64,000 nt of DNA from Eudasyphora cyanicolor (Eukaryota; Arthropoda; Insecta; Diptera; Muscidae). The translations under genes and the position numbers were made by a program. Where the stretch lies: contig OZ005734.1 in assembly GCA_963930755.1 (NCBI GenBank), positions 10,810,650 to 10,874,649 of the forward strand, written 5' to 3'. The stretch's first letter is position 1. Each line of letters opens with the position of its first letter. Shown piece by piece: positions 1 to 10,529 of the stretch. The notes below the pieces were generated by a model. That model worked only from the letters and a program-made list of their open reading frames with translations. It did no database searches and was not told the origin of the DNA.

Positions 1-165
1 TGACAGAATAATTCGTGTAATATTCTATATTACATTACTCACAAAGTGACACAAATTGACAGAATAATTCGTGTAATATTCAATATTACATTACTCACAA
101 AGTGAGGGTATACCTTAGTCGGTTTACCCGACTGAAACTTTCTTACTTGTTTAAATTAAAAAATA
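1..165 (-). repeat. DINE-like subfamily A, terminal fragment
   Basis: The block ends with the family's terminal hairpin (GTCGGTTTACCCGAC) followed by CTTTCTTACTTG. The same end in opposite orientation lies at about 655-690 and 48013-48060. The subterminal sequence is duplicated in tandem with a 56-bp period (starts at 1 and 57). The rest of this copy lies outside the window. Confidence 0.7.
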
Positions 166-650
166 TATTTCAGTGCGACCTCCATAGGCAGTATCTGATC
201 TAGGGCAGTATCTCCATAGGCAGTATCTGATCTAAGGGGTACAATTTTTATTTTAGGCCTCCACATAGGGACATTTTATTAAAAAAAATTAATTAGGTGC
301 AACACATTTTTGTGAGACGATATTTTCTTTACCATGTCATAGCCTTTGCAAATCATCCCAGTGAAAAATTCGCAATAGGACAAAACTGACCATATAGGAC
401 AGTTTCAATTTTTGAATTTTCCCTCGAATTCTATGTAGAAAATGTCAGAAACACATCGTCTCTGATTCCGATACCAAAAAACATATTTTTGTGTAGATTG
501 AGGCATACTATTTTATGAAACCAAAACAAAATTTGTGTATTATAAATTTAGTATTGGACCATATTTATTGAAGTATAAGCCCGATAGAGCAGTGATTTAA
601 ATATTGTGGCATAGATACTCGAAGGAGTGAGAGAGAAGAAAAAAGCAAGT
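166..650. other. AT-rich intergenic stretch with repeat-B remnant
   Basis: There is no coding signal. A short direct repeat (about 32-bp period) carrying CAGTATCTGATCTA lies near 181-236. Sequence around 490-600 matches a dispersed repeat, called repeat B here, that is also found near 7870, 40305, 48730 and, reversed, 51480. Confidence 0.5.
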
Positions 651-1683
651 AAGAAAGTTCAGTCGGGTAAACCGACTTATGAATTCCCTCACCTTGAGTC
701 CCAAAAAAATATTAGTAAATTTATTTTTTTTGTTTTAATTAAATTATTATCAATTTAAATTGCATTTAATAACTTTAAAGTATGTACTGATATTAAAGAT
801 ATAAGCTGTTAACTTGTATGGTCCATTTGGCCATAAGGGCCACTTTTCTCTAGACCCTTGGTACTATAAAAGCATTACACTGTACAAAATTTTAAGTATC
901 TACATGCACTGGTAATAAAGTTATACGCTGTCAATTTTTGGTGTAAAATGGTCCATTTGTGTGGGAGGTACCAAAAGGGGCGTGGCAATTACGGCCACTT
1001 TCTTTAGACTCTAGCTACTATAAAAGCATTGCACTGTACTAAATTTCAAGTATTTGTATGCACTGGTATTAAAGTTAAAAGCTGTTAACTTTTGGTACAA
1101 AAAGGTCCTTTTGTATGGGAGGTACCAAAAGAAGCGTGACAATAATGCCCATTTTTCACTGTATTGTAGGTACTATTAAATCATTACACTGTACAAAATT
1201 TCAAGTTTTGAATGCACTGGTAATAAAGTTATAAGCTATTAACTATTGGTTCAAAATTTTCCATTTGTGTGGGAGGTACCAAAACGGGCGTGGCAACTTC
1301 GACTATTTTTCTCGAGGTAATAGTGACTAAAAACCAATACTATGTGTAGAATTTCAGAGGATTCAAATAAGTAGTACAGAAGTTAATAAATAATCAATAT
1401 ATCACTAAATGTTTGCCCTTTTGTGGGGGAGGTACTAGAAGGAGTGCACCAACATGGCCCATTTTCGAACTTAGCCGGAGATGGAAGAAAATATTACCAC
1501 ATACCAAATTTGAAGTCAATCGGTTACTCCTTTCGAGAGTTATCGTGCGCACCAGCCAGCAGACAGATAGACGGACATTGCTCATTCGACTTAAAATGAC
1601 CCAAAACGGATATCCGCCGAACATACTTAGTGTCTTAGGTCACTCCTTCGATGTATTACACTTTTGGTTCGTAGCAAATGATA

Positions 1684-2520
1684 AAGTATGTTCAAAACAT
1701 ATTGCGAATTTTTAATTTCCGCGGGCTACGTGTATTTGATTTTTAAAATTTTTGTAGCGTTATGTTGGTACTCATGTCCCTTACTTATGCTGACAAGGTC
1801 GGCCATTTTGAATGTTTAGTTAATTTTTGACAGCTGTTGTGCTTGGATGTGTTTTAACTTGTCTTCGATTTTTATCTATTTCAGAAAGTGGATCAAAGAA
1901 TCTGCATCAAATTTTGTGTGAAAAACAAAATAAAGTGCGCTGACGCATTCCGAATGTTGACTGTGGCATATGGTGAAGCTACCTTGGACCAAAGCAACAT
2001 TTATCGGTGGTACAAAATGTTCTTAGAGGGCCGAGAAGATGCGAAGGACAAACAGCGGGCCCGACGCCCGAGCTCACAGTTTTCTTTGAAGCAATCCGCC
2101 AAAAACGCCCGGATTTGTGGAAGAACAAAAACTGGCTTTTGCACCATGATAACGACCCTGCACACACATCGTTGGTTGTGCGCGAATATTTGGCCAAAAA
2201 CAGCACAGTAATGGTGCCGCAGCCACCGTATTCCCCTGACCTAGCCCCCTGTGACTATTTTTTGTTCCCAAAATTGAAAAGGCCCTTGAAAGGACGACGC
2301 TACGCCACGATTGAGGAGATAAAGACGGCATCGAAGGAGGAGCTGAACAAGATCACAAAAAATTATTATTTGAAGTGCTTCGAGGATTGGAAAAAACTTT
2401 TGGCAGAAGTGTATTATATCCGAGGGGAATTACTTTGAAGGGGACAAAATAGATTTCCATGAATAAATAAATACTTTTTGAAAAAATACAAAATTCGCAA
2501 ATTTTTTTGAACATACTGTG
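1684..2520 (+). mobile_element. mariner-family (DD34D) element, internally deleted
   Basis: Terminal inverted repeats begin AAGTATGTTCAAAA on the left and read AGTATGTTCAAAAAAATTTG on the reverse complement of the right end, about 30 bp with mismatches. The insertion is bounded by TA and interrupts a subfamily-A DINE-like copy whose empty form is seen near 48672-48700. At about 837 bp it is well short of the usual ~1.3 kb mariner because the middle of the transposase is missing. It carries the transposase remnant at 1888-2438. Confidence 0.9.
1888..2438 (+). pseudogene. mariner transposase, internally deleted and frameshifted
   Basis: The product would be the cut-and-paste transposase of the surrounding mariner. 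The first ~60 residues (1888 to about 2070) are a mariner-type N-terminal helix-turn-helix region, including KCADAFRMLTVAYGEATLD and YRWYKMF. The second block (about 2087-2438, another frame) holds the catalytic C-terminal half, with HHDNDPAHTS (Asp codon at 2148) and YSPDLAPCDYF (Asp codon at 2253). Those two Asp residues are separated by 34 residues, which is the DD34D spacing of true mariners. The region between them, including the first catalytic Asp, is deleted, and the junction shifts the frame, so no active enzyme can be made. I infer a dead copy mobilisable only in trans. Confidence 0.92.
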
Positions 2521-2556
2521 TATACCCTCCTCTCTAAGGTGAGGGGATAAAAACAT

Positions 2557-2989
2557 ATTTGAAAAACTAGTAGGGAATGGCTTAAGTCTGGCGGAGCTTA
2601 CTACATTGTGGACCGATGGACATGGTTCAATGGCACTTCTTCTGTTTGGTGTCCATAGAAACTCGATCCTAACGTAAATAAATAGTAATAATTAACTGTC
2701 GAAAAATTTGGTATTCTAAGATTAGTAGAGCCATGTTATATTTAATAAAAAAAGTAGCTTCACTGTTTTTCACTATTAAATCTTTCAATTTTGCAGAGGT
2801 TCATACTAAGTCCGGCTCCTGGGGACACTTCCCGGCGGTGTGGTTTAAAACTGGCATAATAAATCTATTTTTTTGTTTAACCATTTATACTGTCTATTTT
2901 TTGATTGAAGAAGCAAATACTGAAATATATATTTGCGAAAGCGAATGCGAATATTCCCTATTAGGATTTTGCGAATGCGAAATCTAATG
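2557..2989. other. AT-rich non-coding DNA with GCGAAT-type short repeats
   Basis: I recognise no gene. Around 2930-3035 the words GCGAAT and ATTCGC recur in both orientations, including ATTCGCATATGCGAAT, which makes a local palindrome cluster. The stretch at 2570-2610 resembles a decayed DINE-like edge (TAGGGAATGGCTTAAGTC). Confidence 0.4.
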
Positions 2990-3215
2990 TTCAAAATGAA
3001 GCGAATAATTCGCATATGCGAATTATATTCGCTACATCATTGAATGAAAGTTATGATGCGCACCAGCCAGACTGACAGATAGACAGACTCAAATTGCTTA
3101 AATGGCTTAAAATGGTCCAAAACGGATTTTCTCCAAATATACTTGGGGTTTCTTAGGATACACCTTCGATATGTTCAATTTTTGTCCCCTCGTTCACAAT
3201 AATGGGAGTATAAAA
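2990..3215 (+). repeat. DINE-like subfamily A, right-end fragment
   Basis: It shares with other A copies the stretch GCGCACCAGCCAGACTGACA, then AAAACGGATTT and a CTTCGATATGTTCAATTTTT tail before a GGGAGTATAAAAAC end. The left two-thirds of the element are absent. Confidence 0.6.
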
Positions 3216-3420
3216 ACAAGATTTTGTTGAAATTATCTTATCGTTTTCCTCGTTAGGATGCTAGCTTTCAAAACTTCGAACAAAAATGTTTAGCCATCAA
3301 AAAACATTTTTTTAAAAAAATCACATTTGTAGGGGATAACACATCCAAGGAGTGACATAAGACCCTAAGAATGTTTGGCGGAAATCCGTTTTGGGTAATT
3401 TTAAGGCATTTTGAGCAATG

Positions 3421-3466
3421 TCAGTCCGTCCATCCGTCCGTCTGTCTGTCTGTCTGTGTGTCTGTC
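3421..3466 (+). repeat. (TCYG)n microsatellite
   Basis: Runs of GTCC and GTCTGTCTG occupy about 45 bp inside the subfamily-A repeat. Similar, shorter runs occur at the same position of other copies, so the microsatellite is part of the element. Confidence 0.8.
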
Positions 3467-4319
3467 TGCTGGCTGGTGCGCACGATAACTCTCGAAAGAA
3501 GTAATCGATTGACTTCAAATTTGGTATGGTATTCTCTATCTCCGCCTAAGTTCGAAGACGGGCCATATTGGTCCAATCCGTCTTGTACCTCCCCCACAAA
3601 GGGTTAACTTTTAGTGAAATATTGATTCTTCAATACCTTCTATACTACTTACTCGAATCTTCAGAAATTTCACACATCGTATTAGTTTGCTAGTCGCTAA
3701 CTTGTCAAGAAAAATGGGCGAAGTGGCCACTTCCTTTTGGAACCTCCCACACGAATGAACCATTTTGCACCAAAAGTTAACTGCTTGGAATTTTAATATC
3801 AGTTCATACAAATGCTTAAAATTTTGAACAGTTTAATGCTTTTATAGTACCTAGAGTCCACAGAAAAGTGGGCGTTAATGGCACGCCCCTTTTGGTACCT
3901 CCCACAGAAATGGACCATTTTGTACCAAAATTTACCAGCTTATAACTTTAATACCAGTGCATACAAATACTTAACATTTTGAACAGTATATTGCTCTTAC
4001 AGTACCTAGAGTCCTAGAGCTTCTAACTTTAATGCCAGTGCATACAAATACTTAAAATATCGTACAGTGCAATGCTTTTATAGTACCTATAGTCCAGATA
4101 AAAGTGACAGTTATTGGGACGCCCCTTTTGGTACCCCTCACTTAAATGGGCCACTTTGTACCAAAAGTAAACAGCTTTTAACTTTAATACCAGTACATTC
4201 TTTAAAGTTATTAAAGGAAATTTAAATTGATAATAATTTAAATAAAACAAAAAATAAATAAATTTACTAATTTGTTTTCGCCCTGAGTAGTAGCTACTAC
4301 AGTAGCTTTTGATACTACG

Positions 4320-4530
4320 TACACGCATAGAAAAAATTCGTTTCTGCGAAACGAAATATTAGACAACTACAATTCTCGTTAGCCGGAACTGAAATTTCGT
4401 TTGTTTTGACAGAAACTTATTTAGCGTAAGCAATTTTTTGTTCTGACCAAAAGAATTTCAGTCATCTTAAACGAGAATTGTAGCAGTCTAATATTTCGTT
4501 TCTTCGAAACGAATTTTTTCTTTGCGTGTA
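4320..4530. mobile_element. MITE with ~60-bp terminal inverted repeats
   Basis: The left arm starts TACACGCATAGAAAAAATTC and the right arm ends GAATTTTTTCTTTGCGTGTA. The arms pair for about 60 bp, including TCGTTTCTKCGAAACGA and ATATTAGAC-type stretches. The 90-bp centre has no reading frame. It lies inside a DINE-like A copy. I cannot assign a superfamily because I see no convincing target duplication. Confidence 0.85.
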
Positions 4531-4620
4531 GATGGTCCCCTTTGTATGGGAGGTCCCGAAAGCTCAAACGACTTAAAATCTTCATTAAAATTAGGGTATA
4601 CATATCACTAGGGCTAGAAC

Positions 4621-6480
4621 TATCGTATTACTCAGGAGTTGTGTGTATACATACACGTATATATATTATCTAGTTGATCGTATAGTCCATTCCTCCCTAT
4701 TTTTACTTGCCCATTGAAATGCACATTCTGTCTGGAATAGCCCTGCTATTTTTTCATGCTTCGCTTGCTTATTGAGTGGATGGGAAAGAGGGTGTGGGCA
4801 TTTACGTATGTATGAGAATTGTTAACAATTTTGGGTCAGTTATGGATTTTTCTTTATAGACGTCTCTTGGTTTTAAGTTTATTTGTTTGCACGAAAAAAA
4901 AGATCGGGTCCCGATTGTTATGTACAATGAACGCATGCACATACATATGAATGGACGCATCCACATACACATGCATGCTCTGCCCTAGTAAAGCTTGAGG
5001 CTATTTTTTTACTCAAAAAATGCATAAGTATTTGTGTGTCATAATGGTCCGTCGTTATGCTGCCATAAGTGCACTTTGCGGCCGTACAATCTACCACCAC
5101 GTAATCACTTATACTCATACGTAGTAAGAGAGGAGAATCTCCCAAAGGGAGTGTGTATGTGTATGTTTGTGTAGGAGAGTATGTGTAGTAATGCTGTTGC
5201 TTCATGCCACTCTCCAAACTTGCACTCATACATATACACACACCCAAATAACAATAACAACTGTTGTTAAGCGCTGATAACACTGATGGCAGTAAATGGT
5301 AAATGGTACATGAACTGCTGGACTGCTTGACTACCATTACATTTTTAGTTCAAAATTATTACAGATTTCAAGTAACAAAAACACTCGAATACATGGACAG
5401 GGGTCCACAACCACAATCACATTCATGAGCATACAGCATACAGCAGTGGAGTCTAACAGCAATTACCTCTACGTCCATCCATAATAGAGCGTTATTCCCT
5501 TCGTGGACCTGCCGCCACTCTTCGCTAACACTTGTTCTGCATTGTTTTCCCCATGTCCCTGTGCCCGTGTTTGGTTTTTGTTTTCTGCTTTGATAAATTC
5601 TGAACTTTTCAGTTCAAACGGTGTTGCTCCGGCCACGGTTATGGCAATGGCCATAGCGTTGGCTACGGCGACGTTAAAACAAACAGGTAACACGATAATA
5701 AATGTGAAAATACTTAACCCGGTAATATGGCACAAAGGTTTTTACATTCCTTAATTGCTCAATGTTTGTAATGGAATACTTTGATTGAAATCGATTGCAG
5801 CACTTAATGGTCATGGGAGAGTCCACCGCATTTTGAGGGTTCAGACGTTTTTAAAACGGAACAAGAAAAGCAAACGCATTTTTGTGGCTTCGTTAGAGCC
5901 AAGAATGGACAAAAACTCATTACGAAAAATTGTAAAACCGTTACCATCACAAAAATGTACTGCAGCGATTTCTAAAGCATTGTCTATTTGGAAGCTGAAC
6001 ACATATGTGTTGGTCTGTTTGCCGAAACCTCCTATATGGCAACTTTCCCTTAACTACAAACTCTGAACAACCATTGAATTGTTTCAAATTAAAAGATTAT
6101 TAATGTTGTATGTAGTTAAATCAGGTATTTGTGGCGCATAAAGATATTCCTTCACTGCCTTCAACTGATATCGCACTATTTTGCTAGAAAAGTAGATTAC
6201 AAACTGACCCAACGACATTGATGAGATGACTTACAATAGCAATCAAAACACACTTACAACAAAACTAATTCTCCCCCAGGAGTTTAGCGACCACTTGTCA
6301 CCAGAGAACCCCGTAAGAGTTATTAAGCTGAAATATTATACATATTGTTTGGTTGATTAACGTGAAAGCTAAATGCGACATAACTTAAATTAGTATAGCA
6401 TTTTACTGCTTTCATTAACACACCACTCGTAAACTGTTAGTTGTTTATGTATAGGTATTTCTAAAACCAGCCTTTTTATT
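4621..6480. other. apparently single-copy non-coding region
   Basis: There are no TE similarities and no convincing exon. Open frames at 4918-5337, 5469-5754 and 5785-6066 overlap on both strands and have simple-sequence composition (CATACA, TGTGTA), so I treat them as chance. Confidence 0.45.
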
Positions 6481-6559
6481 TCATAAGGATCGAAGGTCTG
6501 TATTGCATTAGCCGGTCAATACAGCGACCAGTCTTGATAAGTTTCATCGATTTTGGCTG

Positions 6560-7054
6560 AAAAGGAACTATGCCCGTTGAATGGATATTCGACAAGTTTC
6601 AGTCTTATCCTACCTAGACTTTTCTTCTTTGAGATAGTAACCGAAGATATAGCTTTTACCGATTCCCAACCAAAGTTGCGACTGACATGGTGTGGCATGA
6701 CACACAACATCATGACTGACATCTGCCTTTTCGTTTCCATCTAATCCCCTATGACATGGGATCCAGATGACAACTACCTCGAATAGACGGCTTAACTTAG
6801 CAAGTTCTTCTTTACATTCTCTCAAGAGCTGTGATGTGCTGATGTTTTGTTTTTTGTGCTAAGAGATCCACCTGGCTATCCACAAAAATACTAATATGCT
6901 CTATTGTGTGTCGTTGTGATAGCTTATTAAATGATTCATTTTTGGCCAGTACCTCCGCTTGAAATATGCATCAATACTCAGGAAGTTTGAAGTAGTCTTC
7001 GGAGAAGTAGCTAGAACCAACTCCACAACTCATTATGGAGCCGTCCGTGTACAT
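6560..7054 (-). pseudogene. non-LTR retrotransposon RNase H domain, decayed
   Basis: Read on the minus strand from 7054, the translation gives YTDGS, then FQAEV, then FVDSQ, and later WIPCHRGLDGNEKAD near 6745. These are the ordered catalytic motifs (D, E, D, D) of the RNase H domain that follows reverse transcriptase in I/R1/LOA-type LINEs. Its normal role is to remove RNA from the RNA-DNA hybrid. All four acidic residues remain although several stop codons and frameshifts break the frame. Upstream on the same strand (7582-7077) lies a duplicated segment that probably belongs to the linker between the reverse transcriptase and RNase H. The reverse transcriptase itself is missing. Confidence 0.75.
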
Positions 7055-7076
7055 CTTTCGTATCGTATCCCATCAA

Positions 7077-7582
7077 CGGAATACCGCTATCTGATTCTAC
7101 TCTTCTAGGGAATTTAACTTCAAAGGATTGTTCGAATGTCATTGCAGAAGCGTAGTAGTCTGAAGTAGTTTGTATTTGCCTGCGAAGTTTGTGAGTGTTT
7201 TCACATTCGAAGGTCGAGTAATCGTGAGATATTACAGCCGCACTTTCATTGCATTGAGGGATTCTGCAGGGCTAGCCGCATATGCTACGCATCCTTAATC
7301 TCAACGCTGTCGAATTTGACTAATATGGAACGGAATACCGCTATCTTATTCTACTCTTCTAGGGAATTTAACTTCAAATGATTGTTCGAATGTCATTGCA
7401 GGAGCGCAGTAGTCTGATGTAGTTTGTATTTGCCTGGGAAGTTTAGGAGTGTTTTCACATTCGAAGGTCGAGTAATCGTGAGATATTACAGCCGCACTTT
7501 CATTGCATTGAGGGATTCTGCATGGCTAACCGCATATGCTACGCATCCTTAATCTCAACGCTGTCGAATTTGACTAATATGT
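7077..7582 (-). repeat. 254-bp tandem duplication within a LINE remnant
   Basis: Two copies start at 7077 and 7331 with CGGAATACCGCTATC and run to about 7330 and 7582. They differ at only a handful of positions. On the minus strand the unit reads as a LINE-like inter-domain segment ending in FEVKFPRR-like coding just before the RNase H fragment at 7054. Confidence 0.85.
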
Positions 7583-7859
7583 CGTTAATAACAAGCAGCC
7601 ATAACAATGGCGCGATAAATTTTCTCTGTGGAATGACTCTGTTAACGTGCTTTGACAATGTTGGCGTATACTATGAAAAATATATGTAAGACCAATCTCT
7701 GTAGGAGAGCTATATCAAAATATGTTCCTATACATTGATGTGCAGAATTTAAATAGACATGAAACCCAAACTAAAAAGATTCTGTTAAATTTATAGGAAA
7801 ATGTAGCTTTTATGACTTTAAAACATATTCGGCTCATTTTCAATCCCACATGACCTTCA

Positions 7860-8220
7860 ACACTAGTTTACAAAATTTTTGTCGAAGGGCAGTGGATAAC
7901 ATTTTGTGGTGTAATATGGTGTCCTATATACGAAACAAAATATTTAAAAAATATGTGTTTATGGTCATTTTTTAATTCTTATTGTCTTGGAAGGAGCATT
8001 TAGTATTTGGACTATATTTTGAAACATAAGCTCGATAAAGCTGACATTCATTTTAAACGAATGGAAATTATGGGGGCTACTAATTCTGAAAACATCACAT
8101 TCATATGAAAACAAAAGTTTAGTAATTGTAGTTAAAATAATTTAAAATTTTATTTTTTTCAAAAAAAAATCGTTTTTGCTGGCACATAAAAATGTGAAAA
8201 AAACGCAAAAAATGTTTGCA
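7860..8220 (+). repeat. dispersed repeat B copy
   Basis: It shares blocks such as GCATTTAGTATTTGG, AACATAAGCTCGATAAAGC, TGGGGGCTAC and TTTAGTAATTGTAGTTAA with copies at about 40305-40625 and 48730-48990. The copy is non-coding and its ends are not resolved. Confidence 0.6.
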
Positions 8221-8384
8221 GTATACGCAGGTTGATTCATATTCATCTGTCGAATGACCTACAGATTTGCCAGCAAGTGTGTATTCTGTCTCCTCTGCTA
8301 TGGAATTTCTCCATGAACAATATTCTGTGGTAATAGCTGTTAGAGGGAAGATTGAGAGCCATTCTTACAGCAGGCCCTTCATAC

Positions 8385-9000
8385 AATCACAAGTTGAGCT
8401 TCCGATAATAGTATTGGTGTTAACCCGACCAAGACGGAACTATTTCTTTTGGACCACGCTTCTCTGAAAGCGCAAAATACTCAGGTATTTTACAATACAG
8501 AAAGCTGAACTTCAAACCCAACATTCAGGATAGATCAAAGAAGGCTATGGCAGCGATATATACCTGTAAAAGGGCAAAAGGGAAACGCTGGGGTCTGAAT
8601 CCGCGTATTACGGTAGTAGTCAGTCCGATAATGATGTACGGCATTTTCATCAGGCTCTGCAGAAATCCACCTTCTGTGTGAAACTAAATAAGGTTCAGCG
8701 AATGTATTACTGGTGCGCTGAGAACGATGTTATACTACATTTAATACCGCTAGGCATTATAACAATGCAATATACTCCATGTATTGCTACTAGACTTAGG
8801 GAACTGACACTATGTTCAGGAAATGGCTACGGGCATAGTGCCATTCTAGACACTTTGTGGTGATTACACTATGACTGACCACTTTTTCAAACTCGAAGTT
8901 CAAACTCGTATACCTGATAGATCAGAATGGGATGGTCATATCGCAGGACATAAGAGGTCCTTTAAGTTCTATACAGATATGTCTAAATAGGGGTTTTGCT
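8385..9000 (+). pseudogene. jockey/R1-like LINE, C-terminal reverse-transcriptase region
   Basis: Across several frames the plus strand reads VNPTKTELFLL, then RKLNFKPNIQDRSKKAMA and GKRWGLNPRI, then KLNKVQRM and ATRLRELTL, and finally FKFYTDMSK. These are the ordered landmarks of the thumb/connection region downstream of the YADD box in jockey-superfamily LINEs, ending at the start of an RNase H domain. Multiple frameshifts and stops make it dead. It faces away from the RNase H fragment at 6560-7054, so the two are separate insertions or an inverted break. Confidence 0.7.
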
Positions 9001-9023
9001 GGAATTTGACGTTTTTTTTTGTA

Positions 9024-9291
9024 CTAGCTGACCACAGCAGACGGAGTTCTGCCCGTTCTGTTTGGGATGTATCGGTTGGTCATTCATCGATATTTCATTT
9101 AAAAATCGCACTGGAAATGCGAATTTTGCAAATCACTTGACCACTCCGCAATTTATCGCGGTGAAAATAATTCTAAAACATAAATGATCACAAACTGAAT
9201 ATATTGTTAAATTTTCAGCCCATTCGCTTTTATGGTTTCGAAGATCATGCGTTACAAACAAACGTACAAAGGATTTTATATATAAAGAAGA
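9024..9291 (-). mobile_element. short non-autonomous Helitron
   Basis: On the minus strand the 268-bp element begins TCTTCTTTATATATAAAATC after an A. It ends with a hairpin (GGGCAGAAC...GTCTGCT) followed by GGTCAGCTAG, and the next base is T. A 5' TC, a 3' CTAG, a hairpin close to the 3' end and insertion between A and T are the standard Helitron signature. There is no Rep/helicase coding. A related, more decayed copy lies at 50393-50665. Confidence 0.75.
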
Positions 9292-9619
9292 TTTTTGTTA
9301 AGTTGTGGGCTTTGGAGTGTTCAGACATATACAGTACAAATTTATAGCCTCGCCCTCTCCATTTTTGGAGTGTTTTTTTTTAATTATAAAAAAAGATCAA
9401 AAATTACCGTTATTTGGTAGAGCTAGAGGGTTAAAATATTCCTCGTAGTGTTTAATTAATATTACTGAACATATCCTATACATAAAATGTGAGGTTCCTA
9501 TGCCGATTTAGCTTAATATTGGCATTCCTCTAAAATGACCTCCATACATAAACTTTATTTGATATTACCCCCGCAGAAAGTTAACAAATTTTAAAAAAAT
9601 AATCTCTGTTACTTATATA

Positions 9620-9990
9620 TTCTTCCTTCGTCGCTACCACCACGAGAAATATGGGCCATGTTCCCATCCACTTCTTGGCACATCCCACATAATTTCCCAT
9701 TACCATTTAAAAGCTTACAACATTAATAGCAGTGCATACAGCTACTTGAAATGCTGTCCAGTGCCTACAGTCCTGTTCTACAGTTCAAAGTGTTTACAGT
9801 ACAGATCTACAGGTCACAGTACCTACAGTCCAATGGAAAATGGGCGTAATAACAACACCCAACGTACTAAAATTTAATTGCTCATAATTTTATTAGCAAC
9901 ACAAACAAACACTTGAAATTTGGTATATTGCAATGTTTTTTAAATACCATTCAGCTCGAAATGGAATATTGTGAAACCGTCTTCTGATAC
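9620..9990 (-). repeat. DINE-like subfamily A fragment
   Basis: Reversed A-family phrases are present (CATCCCACATAATTTCCC, AATAGCAGTGCATACA, AGTACCTACAGTCCA, AAAATGGGCGTAATAAC) in the usual order. Both ends of the element are missing. Confidence 0.6.
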
Positions 9991-10045
9991 ACCCATCTCC
10001 GAAAATTCACAAATTCATACGAAAATAATTTCTACAAATATTCTA

Positions 10046-10517
10046 ACGGGTCCGCCATCTGACGTTTTTTTTTTTGAACTAGTGCTTATTTCGTGAATGG
10101 TAACACTTAGCTCATGTCTGATGTGACAGATAATTAGTTTTATACTTCCGCTGAACGAATATGGTTGTGTATACGCTTGAACAAAGCTGGGAAATATTGC
10201 GACATTACCTTGAAAATCATGGTAATGTTGCAGTTTGCAGATCGCATATGCCCTCAAAGATAAGTGTTACGCCGACAAGCCAGAGACAATTGACGCTTTA
10301 ATGGACAATATTCGTGGAGCCATTGCTGAAATACAGCTGCATGGCAGGAAATGGCTACATGGCCAGCCGAGGCAGCCATTTGAATGAAATTATTTTCCAT
10401 TATTAACCGGAAGGATTGTACTTTCAAATAAAAAAAGAAATTTGAGAAAATATTCAGTAGTTTTTTTTATAGCATTTTCAAAAAAAAAGTTTAAAAAAAA
10501 GTTATTTGGCGGACCCT
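10046..10517 (+). mobile_element. Tc1/mariner deletion derivative, 472 bp
   Basis: Terminal inverted repeats begin (A)CGGGTCCGCCA and, from the right end, AAGGGTCCGCCAAATAAC, each followed by a T-rich run. The element is flanked by TA on both sides. It keeps the first ~30 and last ~20 codons of a transposase (10161-10406). A right-end fragment of the same family is at 37331-37495. Confidence 0.85.
10161..10406 (+). pseudogene. Tc1/mariner transposase remnant, N- and C-terminal ends only
   Basis: From the ATG at 10161 the frame reads MVVYTLEQSWEILRHYLENH, the start of the N-terminal DNA-binding helix-turn-helix. Further on, in another frame, YADKPETIDALMDNIRG-like sequence and then ASRGSHLNEIIFHY end at a stop at 10404-10406; this is the usual C-terminus in the family. 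The whole catalytic centre is deleted, so its DD-spacing class cannot be read directly. The C-terminal style matches the DD41D-like relatives elsewhere in the window. It is non-functional. Confidence 0.8.
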
Positions 10518-10529
10518 TACATCAATCAC

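Larger units (their letters stand above)
651..2556 (+). repeat. DINE-like subfamily A element, interrupted by a mariner
   Basis: The copy starts with AGTAAGAAAGTTCAGTCGGG and its hairpin, and ends with a TATACCCTC...GAGGGGATA inverted end near 2521-2550. Inside, the motif GGGAGGTACC recurs at 963, 1117, 1271 and 1437, giving a unit of about 154 bp. The mariner at 1684-2520 splits it just before its end. An unsplit copy at 48013-48720 shows the expected continuous sequence. It has no coding capacity. I infer a non-autonomous Helitron-like (DINE-1-like) element from the hairpin next to a CTTACT-type edge on the minus strand. Confidence 0.7.
3325..4620 (-). repeat. DINE-like subfamily A element, reversed, carrying a MITE
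   Basis: In reverse orientation it contains several GGTACCTCCCACA blocks (near 3740, 3895 and 4122) and the CTGTCTG/GTGCGCACGATAACTCTCG stretch typical of family A. A TCTG/TCCG microsatellite lies at about 3421-3466. A 211-bp inverted-repeat MITE is inserted at 4320-4530, and the A sequence resumes after it (TATGGGAGGTCCC). No coding sequence is present. Confidence 0.65.

Noticed and set aside
4918..5337. 139-codon cysteine-rich minus-strand frame
   Set aside because: Composition follows CATACA/TGTGTA simple sequence; no cysteine framework or signal-peptide logic is convincing.
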